Below, in pieces: positions 1 through 5,084 of a stretch of 5,084 nt of DNA. Numbering within the stretch: the first letter of the stretch is position 1; the number at the start of each line of letters is the position of its first letter. Source of the DNA: Planctomycetaceae bacterium (lineage in GTDB: Bacteria > Planctomycetota > Planctomycetia > Planctomycetales > Planctomycetaceae); NCBI GenBank assembly GCA_003503535.1, contig DOCI01000315.1, positions 25,119 through 30,202 on the forward strand. Direction: 5' to 3'. Position numbers and translations under genes: made by a program. The notes beneath the pieces were generated by a model that did not search any database, was not told the DNA's origin, and was given only the letters and a program-made list of their open reading frames with translations.

Positions 1-90
1 CTCGAAAATCGTTATCTCATGACCGAACTCGGCGAGCATTGCCGCGACCGCAGTTCCTGTGATGCCGCAGCCGGCGATACCGATTTTCAT
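1..90 (-). CDS. N-terminus of a FAD/NAD(P)-binding Rossmann-fold oxidoreductase (partial, runs off left edge)
   Basis: Only the first 30 codons are present; the rest lies to the left of the window. The peptide begins MKIGIAGCGITGTAVAAM and ends ...ITIFE. It is a beta-alpha-beta dinucleotide-binding fold: beta strand at residues 2-6, glycine motif GxGxxG at G7-G9-G12, helix at about 12-23, second strand at 25-29, and an acidic residue (E30) placed to bind the ribose hydroxyls of the cofactor. This arrangement at the extreme N-terminus is typical of FAD-dependent monooxygenases, amine oxidases and related flavoproteins; the substrate cannot be told from this fragment. There is no signal peptide, so it is probably cytoplasmic. 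The ATG at 88-90 is chosen because the glycine motif follows it directly. No clear Shine-Dalgarno precedes it. It lies 52 bases downstream of the CAP-domain gene on the same strand. An NAD-binding dehydrogenase is an alternative. Confidence 0.75.
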   Translation of the reverse strand, partial: MKIGIAGCGITGTAVAAMLAEFGHEITIFE

Positions 91-117
91 TGAAGGTGAC
101 TCTATTTACGCAAAATA

Positions 118-140
118 ATGACATAATTGAGCGATGTCAT
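118..140 (-). terminator. AT-rich hairpin between the CAP gene and the flavoprotein gene; possible weak terminator
   Basis: A perfect 7-base inverted repeat (ATGACAT at 118-124 and ATGTCAT at 134-140) encloses a 9-base loop. Read on the minus strand it sits just after the stop codon of the CAP-domain gene and is followed by TATTTTG. The position and the short T-rich tail suggest a weak intrinsic terminator or an mRNA-end structure. The stem has only two G:C pairs and the T run is interrupted, so efficient termination is doubtful. Confidence 0.25.
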
Positions 141-142
141 AC

Positions 143-658
143 TTAATTTCGGGGTCTTGCGTAAAGCATCACAATGTAAGTTCGTCCAGAATTCGCATCG
201 TATGTGATGGAAACGCCGCATTCGAGAGCCAGTTTTGCCAATAGGTTTTGATTGTGGCCGGGCGAATTGATCCACTGTTGCAGGATCGCATCTGCCAGTT
301 GATCATCGGTCATCGAATTATCACCAATTCGCCAGGCAATGTTTTCCGCAACAAAATACCAACGATATCCTGTCTGTTCGACACGGTCTGATGGATTCGT
401 ATTGCCTGCCTGATGGCTGAAGTTTTTGGTTTCGATCATGACTGCAGCATGATTTCCTGCAGCCTGATTCAACTTGTTGTCAGAGGAGAGCAAATTTAAT
501 TGATTCGACTTTCGATATTGATTCGTTTTATCGATAAGCAATTTTTCCACGTCAGAAATCTTGGCAGGTTTCTCAGAAACTTTCTCGGATCTGGCTATAT
601 CGGGACTGAAGAATTGAGTGGTCAGAATAATTGCAAACCAAATACGGGAGTTGTTCAA
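143..658 (-). CDS. Exported CAP/SCP-domain (YkwD-like) protein
   Basis: The product is 171 residues and belongs to the CAP (CRISP/antigen 5/PR-1) superfamily. Bacterial members are secreted proteins of mostly unknown function. Residues 1-24 look like a signal peptide: R5, then a hydrophobic stretch IWFAIILTTQFF, with cleavage plausible around residues 22-25. The CAP domain spans about 37-168. It shows the helix HAAVMIETKNFSH (70-82), R92 with GY at 97-98, AENIAW (104-109), the WINSPGHNQNLL block (129-140), and a C-terminal strand region GVSITY...YIVMLYARP. H82, E105 and H135 correspond to the conserved cavity residues of the family. The mature part has a single cysteine (C147), so no internal disulfide. 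The start is TTG (656-658): an in-frame stop lies seven codons upstream, and AGGTGG stands three bases before the TTG. It lies 60 bases after the PQQ-like gene on the same strand. Substrate or partner is unknown. Confidence 0.85.
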   Translation of the reverse strand: MNNSRIWFAIILTTQFFSPDIARSEKVSEKPAKISDVEKLLIDKTNQYRKSNQLNLLSSDNKLNQAAGNHAAVMIETKNFSHQAGNTNPSDRVEQTGYRWYFVAENIAWRIGDNSMTDDQLADAILQQWINSPGHNQNLLAKLALECGVSITYDANSGRTYIVMLYARPRN

Positions 659-661
659 TTT

Positions 662-667
662 CCACCT
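662..667 (-). promoter_or_regulatory. Ribosome-binding site of the CAP-domain gene
   Basis: On the minus strand AGGTGG precedes the TTG at 656-658 with only three bases (AAA) between. The spacing is short, but the site supports a TTG start. No ATG or GTG is available between the upstream in-frame stop (677-679) and this codon. Confidence 0.5.
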
Positions 668-718
668 GCGAGCGAGTCAGTGGGGATCAGTAAGAAGTTA
701 TTCTATGCGATGCAAATA

Positions 719-1960
719 TTATTTGTGGGAATATACAAGCAGTTCATCGAGAGTACGTACATAAATATGAACATCATCGATAGCCAGATGCGCCCAACTG
801 GGGGAGTCTGAGATATGAAGCTGACTTATCAATTCAAATTCGTTCGGATTGACATTAATCAATAATAAATCTCCACGTTCATCAAGAGCGAGAATGCGTT
901 TGCCATCAGTCAGCAGGCTCCAGTACTTACCAAACGGGGTGGTTGTCCATTTTGTTTCTCCCGTTTTGGAATTGATACAGGTGAAACGCTGGTTTCTGAG
1001 ATGCAGGTAGATATCTCCATTGATAACAACGGGGGATGACATATACCCCTGAGCTTTGTTGGTCCAAAGTTCTGCGACAGAAAAAGTTCCATCGTCTTGT
1101 TTCTGGATTTCATACATCAGGGACGAACCACCATACGTGCTGGTGAAAATTTTGTTTCCCAGAATTGTCGGGGTAAGAATATTCATGTCTCGAAAAGCCG
1201 GGACTTCTGTCTGCCAATATGGCGAGCCATCTGCCAGATTCAAACCTGCAAGTTCCTTGCGGGTTTGGACGACCAGTTGCCTCTGGCCATGGATAGTCGC
1301 AATGATTGGTGAACTGAACGCAGAACCAAATGCCTCGCTTGACTTGAGCACACGCCATTCGACTTTCCCGGTTTGTGCATTTAAGCGACAGACACTATTC
1401 GCAGCCTGAACATAAAGGGCATCGCCATCGACTAGCGGTGAAGAGACAAAACCGAAAGGAGGATTGCCAGTCTTGAATTCGTTCGCCAGATCGGCTTTCC
1501 AGAGGATCGATCCATCTTGGGTATCCAGGCAAACCACCAGATCCTGCATGCCTGCGACATACAGTTTTCCATCGGCGTAAGCTGGTGTTGCTCGGATCCA
1601 GTCTCCATTGGCCCTGGCAATAAAAAACACGCTCATTGCGCCAGGCCAACTGGTTTTCCAGAGTTCTTTTCCCGTTTTCTTATCGAAAGCTCGGACGACC
1701 TCGTCTTTTTCATCAACGGTTTCAGTGGTAAAAACTTTCCCTTCTGCAATCACCGGGCCGGAATAACTGGGGGCAAGGGGAGTCGACCACACGACTTTAT
1801 TTTCAGTCTCAGTGAGCGTTTCCGGTAAGGGGACTGAGTCGACTATGCCATCCCGTTCCGGTCCCCGCCATTGAGGCCAGGAAGGGTCTGCGTGAGTCGA
1901 TTCTATGGAAAAAATAAGGCTCATAAAGACAATCGGAATCATATTAAGTAGTCGTGCCAT
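719..1960 (-). CDS. Exported PQQ-like beta-propeller repeat protein (planctomycete type)
   Basis: With the start chosen here the product is 413 residues. Residues 1-24 form a signal peptide (MARLLNMIPIVFMSLIFSIE, cleavage probably after THA at 22-24), so it is exported. The mature protein opens with WPQWRGPERDG (28-38), a signature of planctomycete PQQ-like proteins. Repeated propeller-blade motifs follow: AFDKKTGKELWK (91-102), CLDTQDGSILWK (144-155), RLNAQTGKVEW (192-202), GLNLADGSPYWQ (239-250), CINSKTGETKW (328-338), and a degenerate last repeat near 365-381. Each fits the pattern hydrophobic strand, D/N, xxTG, xxxW. Blades of this type resemble PQQ-dependent dehydrogenases and BamB. I see no evidence that this one binds PQQ or has enzyme activity; a scaffold or ligand-binding role is equally possible. 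The open frame reaches an ATG at 2026, but that start would put 22 hydrophilic residues before the signal peptide. The ATG at 1958-1960 is therefore preferred, with a weak GAAAGAG eight bases upstream. It is the first of three tandem minus-strand genes. Confidence 0.87.
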   Translation of the reverse strand: MARLLNMIPIVFMSLIFSIESTHADPSWPQWRGPERDGIVDSVPLPETLTETENKVVWSTPLAPSYSGPVIAEGKVFTTETVDEKDEVVRAFDKKTGKELWKTSWPGAMSVFFIARANGDWIRATPAYADGKLYVAGMQDLVVCLDTQDGSILWKADLANEFKTGNPPFGFVSSPLVDGDALYVQAANSVCRLNAQTGKVEWRVLKSSEAFGSAFSSPIIATIHGQRQLVVQTRKELAGLNLADGSPYWQTEVPAFRDMNILTPTILGNKIFTSTYGGSSLMYEIQKQDDGTFSVAELWTNKAQGYMSSPVVINGDIYLHLRNQRFTCINSKTGETKWTTTPFGKYWSLLTDGKRILALDERGDLLLINVNPNEFELISQLHISDSPSWAHLAIDDVHIYVRTLDELLVYSHK

Positions 1961-2158
1961 CTGCTTTGCTCTTTCGTGTTCGGTGAATTTTATTGGAGAG
2001 GATCGTGATGGAAAATGAGCTACCATCCATACATGATTGTCCTCTGATGCCGATTTCGCAAACGAAAAGGTTTCAAAATGCGACTCTGCTAGCTTTCAGA
2101 AATGAGGGGAACGATCTACAATGCTTGTTTGGTAAATTTCGACTGGACATACGCTGCC

Positions 2159-2170
2159 TCTGATTTCAGA
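2159..2170. repeat. Short dyad TCTGA-TT-TCAGA upstream of putA; possible operator
   Basis: This is a perfect 5-base inverted repeat with a 2-base spacer, 55 bases before the putA start codon. The half TTTCAGA (2164-2170) occurs again at 2094-2100, 70 bases upstream. The position suits a regulator-binding site, but a dyad this short is expected by chance in a region of this size, and no known motif is matched. Confidence 0.2.
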
Positions 2171-2213
2171 TTTGTGAATGTAGCTCCTGTCGTACTCATA
2201 GAGACATGAAGTC

Positions 2214-2219
2214 GGTGGA
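2214..2219 (+). promoter_or_regulatory. Ribosome-binding site of putA
   Basis: GGTGGA lies six bases before the GTG at 2226. It decides the start: the frame is open only from the TAG at 2199, and the next in-frame GTG (2241) has a weaker leader. Confidence 0.6.
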
Positions 2220-2225
2220 ACCGAC

Positions 2226-5084
2226 GTGACTGGTGATGGTGTGGGAAAACGGAAGGCAACTCAATCGACCGAAGCGATCGAAGAACAGACGCTTCAAACC
2301 GGAAAGCGGGTTTGGGGGCGTCTGCAACGGCAGCAGCCCTCGATGTTCGATCGTCGCTGGCTCGATGATCGGATCATGAACTGGGCGATGGCTGATGAAT
2401 CGGTCAAAGTTCAATTGTTCCGTTTTGTCGATGTTCTACCGATGCTGCGGGATCATGAAACGCTCAACCGGCATCTGCACGAATATTTTCAGGATGTGAA
2501 GCAGTATCTCCCCTGGGCGGCTCGGATGGCACTGCACGTGACCGATGGAAATCGGATTCTGGGGCGTGCATTGGCGATTAACGCCCGCAGCAATGCCCGT
2601 CGGATGGCGGAGCGTTTCATTGCGGGCAGCAATGCCGATGAGATTATTCAATCGGTGATGAAAATTCGTGATGCCGGTTTTGCAACGACTCTCGATCGGC
2701 TCGGCGAAGCAGTATTGAGTCATCAGGAAGCGGAGGCGTATCAGCAATCGTATCTGGATTTGATCGAGAAACTCGCCCCGCGGCTGGAAACATTGCGGGA
2801 AGCCTCGCAGATTGATTCGAATCATCTGGGGCCTATTCCGCGTGCCAATGTCTCCCTCAAACTGTCTGCACTGGATGGCGATTTCAATCCGATTGATCCG
2901 ACTGGAACGACAAAGCGGGTGCTCAAACGACTGCGACCAATTCTGCAGGCAGCGATTGAGCATGATGTGTTCGTCAATGTCGACATGGAACAATACGACT
3001 ACAAAGATTTGACCTATCAGATCTTCAAAACGGCTCTAATGGAACCAGAATTTGCCGGATATCCGCATGTGGGGATTGTCTGTCAGGCGTATCTCAAAGA
3101 GGCTGAAGAAGATTTGCAGTCGCTGCTGGAATGGACAAAACAGCGTGGTACACCGATAACCGTTCGGCTCGTCAAAGGGGCTTACTGGGATTACGAAACC
3201 GTGATTGCCGGTTTAAGAAACTGGCCGGTTCCGGTTTTTGAACAGAAAGCAGAAACCGATGCAAATTTTGAATCGCTGACTGAGTTTCTCTTTGAAAATT
3301 ACGATTGGCTTTCTCCAGCAATTGGCAGCCATAACCTGCGAAGCGTTTCCCATGCGTTGGCGGTTGCGAAAGAATTGTCTGTGCCCAAGGATGCTTTTGA
3401 AATCCAGATGCTGTACGGCATGGGCCAGGAAGAAGCTCAGGCCTTTTCCGAAATGGGGTATCGCGTTCGCGTGTATGCTCCGTTTGGAGAATTGATCCCC
3501 GGGATGGCTTACCTTGTTCGCCGTCTGCTTGAAAATACATCGAACGATTCGTTTCTCCGTCAAAGTTATCAGGAAGAACGCTCGATTGAGGAATTGATGA
3601 TGAGTCCCCAGAAAATGATCGATAAAACGAAATCCACTCCCGCTCCAGTATTGCCGTTCACGAATGAGCCATTGACTGATTTTGGTCAGACGGAAAATCA
3701 GGAAGCGATGCAGGCGGCCTTGAAGTCGGTTCGCGAAGAATGCGGCTTGGAATACCCAATTGTGATCAGCGGAAAAGCCTATGAAACACGGCAAATGCTG
3801 AATTCGCGGTGTCCGTTTGATCGGGAAATTATTGTTGGTCGCGTTTCTTCCGCGACTCCAGATTTGGCGAACGAAGCCATTGATGCGGCTCGACGAACCT
3901 TTTCGACCTGGTCGGCCATTGATGCCGATCATCGAGCAGAGTATGTCGAACTGATCGCCCGGGGATTGCAGGAGCGACGTCTCGAACTGGCGTCGTGGAT
4001 TATCTATGAATCCGGGAAACCGTGGATCGATGCTGATGCCGATGTCGCAGAGGCGATTGATTTCTGTCACTATTATGCGGAAAGCATGCGGCAGATGGAT
4101 CATTCTCTTGAAGCGGATTTGCCCGGTGAAGAGAACGAGTATTTTTATCGTCCACGAGGTGTAGCTGTCATCATTTCTCCCTGGAATTTTCCACTGGCAA
4201 TTCTAACAGGTATGACTGTTGCGGCTATCGTGACAGGGAATACCGTTGTGATGAAACCAGCAGAGCAGTCCCCAGTCATTGCTGCCAAGTTGATGGAAAT
4301 CATTCGGGCGACAGGAATTCCTGATGGTGTCGTCAATTATGTGCCTGGCATTGGGGAAGAGATCGGGCCGGATCTTGTCAGTAGTCCCGATGTCGACATT
4401 GTGGCTTTTACTGGTTCACGTGAAGTTGGGTTGGAAATCAATCAGAAAGCAGCCGAGTCGACTCCAGCTCACAACAGTGTGAAACGTGTGGTTGCTGAAA
4501 TGGGAGGCAAGAATGCCATCATCATCGATGATGATGCCGATCTTGATGAAGCGGTTCACGGTGTGGTCGAAAGTGCCTTCGGTTACTCCGGGCAAAAATG
4601 TTCGGCCTGTTCCCGGGTGATTGTCCTGCAGCCGATTTATGAAGAATTCTGTAGTCGTCTCAAAGCCGCAGTCGAGACATTGCAGCTTGGGCCCTGTGAC
4701 AATCCCGCCACAAAAATCGGTCCTGTTATTGACCAGGATGCACAGGAAAAGATCGAACATTATCTGGAAATTGGACAGGAAGAGGCCGAGTTGCTCGTCG
4801 GAATTGAAGTTCCCAATAAGTTGAAAAAAATGGGCTGTTATGTCGGCCCGCATGTTTTCTGTAATGTTTCAACGTCTGACCGAATTGCCCGTGAAGAAAT
4901 CTTTGGGCCTGTTCTGGCTGTCATTCAGGCGAAAGATTTCAGCGAAGCGATTAAGTTCGCAAACGACACAGACTTTGCTCTGACAGGTGGTGTTTACAGT
5001 CGCAGCCCTGTCAATTTGAAACGGGCACGTACCGAATTTAGGGTTGGCAATCTCTATTTGAACCGGCCCTGCACAGGTGCATTT
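2226..5084 (+). CDS. putA: Bifunctional proline dehydrogenase / L-glutamate gamma-semialdehyde (P5C) dehydrogenase, PutA type (3' end missing)
   Basis: PutA oxidises L-proline to pyrroline-5-carboxylate (FAD, electrons to the quinone pool) and then glutamate semialdehyde to glutamate (NAD+). The window holds 953 codons without a stop. Residues ~35-150 form a helical N-terminal region like the PutA arm/alpha domain. The proline dehydrogenase barrel (~152-450) shows K212 in NVSLKLSAL, D253 in VDMEQ, R314 and K317 in RLVKGAYWDYE, Y417, Y429 and RRLLEN with R432, R433, E436. The spacing agrees with E. coli PutA K329, D370, R431, Y540, Y552, R555, R556 as I recall them. After a linker, the aldehyde dehydrogenase domain (from ~510) has SPWNFP (N654), K677 in KPAEQSP, FTGS (728-731), general base E758 in EMGGKN, catalytic C792 in GQKCSACSR, and EEIFGPV (890-896). 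There is no ribbon-helix-helix DNA-binding domain at the N-terminus, so it is not expected to repress its own gene. The sequence stops at NRPCTGAF, just before the usual QPFGG segment; about 40-60 residues are probably missing if it is a minimal type-A PutA of ~1000 residues, more if a C-terminal domain follows. The start is GTG. Confidence 0.95.
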   Translation, partial: MTGDGVGKRKATQSTEAIEEQTLQTGKRVWGRLQRQQPSMFDRRWLDDRIMNWAMADESVKVQLFRFVDVLPMLRDHETLNRHLHEYFQDVKQYLPWAARMALHVTDGNRILGRALAINARSNARRMAERFIAGSNADEIIQSVMKIRDAGFATTLDRLGEAVLSHQEAEAYQQSYLDLIEKLAPRLETLREASQIDSNHLGPIPRANVSLKLSALDGDFNPIDPTGTTKRVLKRLRPILQAAIEHDVFVNVDMEQYDYKDLTYQIFKTALMEPEFAGYPHVGIVCQAYLKEAEEDLQSLLEWTKQRGTPITVRLVKGAYWDYETVIAGLRNWPVPVFEQKAETDANFESLTEFLFENYDWLSPAIGSHNLRSVSHALAVAKELSVPKDAFEIQMLYGMGQEEAQAFSEMGYRVRVYAPFGELIPGMAYLVRRLLENTSNDSFLRQSYQEERSIEELMMSPQKMIDKTKSTPAPVLPFTNEPLTDFGQTENQEAMQAALKSVREECGLEYPIVISGKAYETRQMLNSRCPFDREIIVGRVSSATPDLANEAIDAARRTFSTWSAIDADHRAEYVELIARGLQERRLELASWIIYESGKPWIDADADVAEAIDFCHYYAESMRQMDHSLEADLPGEENEYFYRPRGVAVIISPWNFPLAILTGMTVAAIVTGNTVVMKPAEQSPVIAAKLMEIIRATGIPDGVVNYVPGIGEEIGPDLVSSPDVDIVAFTGSREVGLEINQKAAESTPAHNSVKRVVAEMGGKNAIIIDDDADLDEAVHGVVESAFGYSGQKCSACSRVIVLQPIYEEFCSRLKAAVETLQLGPCDNPATKIGPVIDQDAQEKIEHYLEIGQEEAELLVGIEVPNKLKKMGCYVGPHVFCNVSTSDRIAREEIFGPVLAVIQAKDFSEAIKFANDTDFALTGGVYSRSPVNLKRARTEFRVGNLYLNRPCTGAF

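Larger units (their letters stand above)
1961..2225. other. Divergent intergenic region between the PQQ-like gene and putA
   Basis: These 265 bases separate two divergently transcribed genes, so promoters for both should lie here. I found no sigma-70-like -35/-10 pair good enough to annotate in either direction; the best plus-strand candidate (TTGTTT at 2125-2130, CATACG at 2148-2153) matches the -10 consensus at only three of six positions. The region holds a short dyad at 2159-2170, a second copy of its half TTTCAGA at 2094-2100, and a small hairpin TTTCG-CAAA-CGAAA at about 2054-2067. No gene, tRNA or riboswitch-like structure was recognised. Confidence 0.6.

Noticed and set aside
1961..2026. 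N-terminal extension of the PQQ-like protein to the ATG at 2026
   Set aside because: It would add 22 hydrophilic residues before an otherwise standard signal peptide and has no better ribosome-binding site than the internal ATG.
2054..2067. Small hairpin TTTCG-CAAA-CGAAA in the intergenic region
   Set aside because: A 5-base stem with a 4-base loop, no T tract and no link to a stop codon is below what I would call a regulatory structure or terminator.
2125..2153. Possible sigma-70 promoter for putA (TTGTTT, 17-base spacer, CATACG)
   Set aside because: The -10 element matches the consensus at only three of six positions, and promoter consensus in the probable host group is not well enough known to accept so weak a match.
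2047..2163. A 38-codon ATG-initiated frame on the plus strand in the divergent intergenic region
   Set aside because: It has no Shine-Dalgarno, no recognisable motif and no hydrophobic segment. A frame this short is expected by chance; it could only be a leader peptide if transcription started upstream of 2047.
2436..2993. A 185-codon open frame on the minus strand, opposite the N-terminal part of putA
   Set aside because: It is antisense to the conserved PutA frame, has no recognisable domain or ribosome-binding site, and its composition is typical of a reverse-complement shadow.
3213..4103. A 296-codon open frame on the minus strand, opposite putA
   Set aside because: It lies wholly antisense to conserved proline dehydrogenase and P5C dehydrogenase coding sequence. 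Its translation is rich in F, R, H, I and N with no recognisable domain, as expected of a shadow frame.

Overview
The window looks like bacterial chromosomal DNA of moderate GC content, most likely from a planctomycete. The best clue is the gene at 719-1960 (minus strand). It encodes an exported PQQ-like beta-propeller protein whose mature N-terminus carries WPQWRGPERDG, a signature I associate with the many paralogues of this family in Planctomycetes. The assignment rests on remembered family patterns, not on a search.

Layout. Three genes lie head to tail on the minus strand, read right to left: an exported PQQ-like beta-propeller protein (719-1960), an exported CAP/SCP-domain protein (143-658), and the first 30 codons of a Rossmann-fold FAD/NAD-dependent protein (1-90, running off the left edge). 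The gaps are 60 and 52 bases, so co-transcription is possible. A small AT-rich hairpin between the CAP gene and the partial gene may weaken read-through. A 265-base divergent intergenic region (1961-2225) follows. The right half (2226-5084, plus strand) is one open frame running off the right edge: a PutA-type bifunctional proline dehydrogenase / L-glutamate-gamma-semialdehyde (P5C) dehydrogenase. It has no stop inside the window, and it starts at a GTG with a well placed GGTGGA ribosome-binding site.

How the genes work together. PutA oxidises proline to glutamate in two steps, with FAD and then NAD+ as electron acceptors. Nothing in the sequence ties the three minus-strand genes to proline metabolism; the two complete ones encode proteins that appear to be exported, with roles I cannot define. 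I see no RNA gene, mobile element, CRISPR array or phage gene, and no convincing sign of an undescribed system. The observations in Part 2 are modest.
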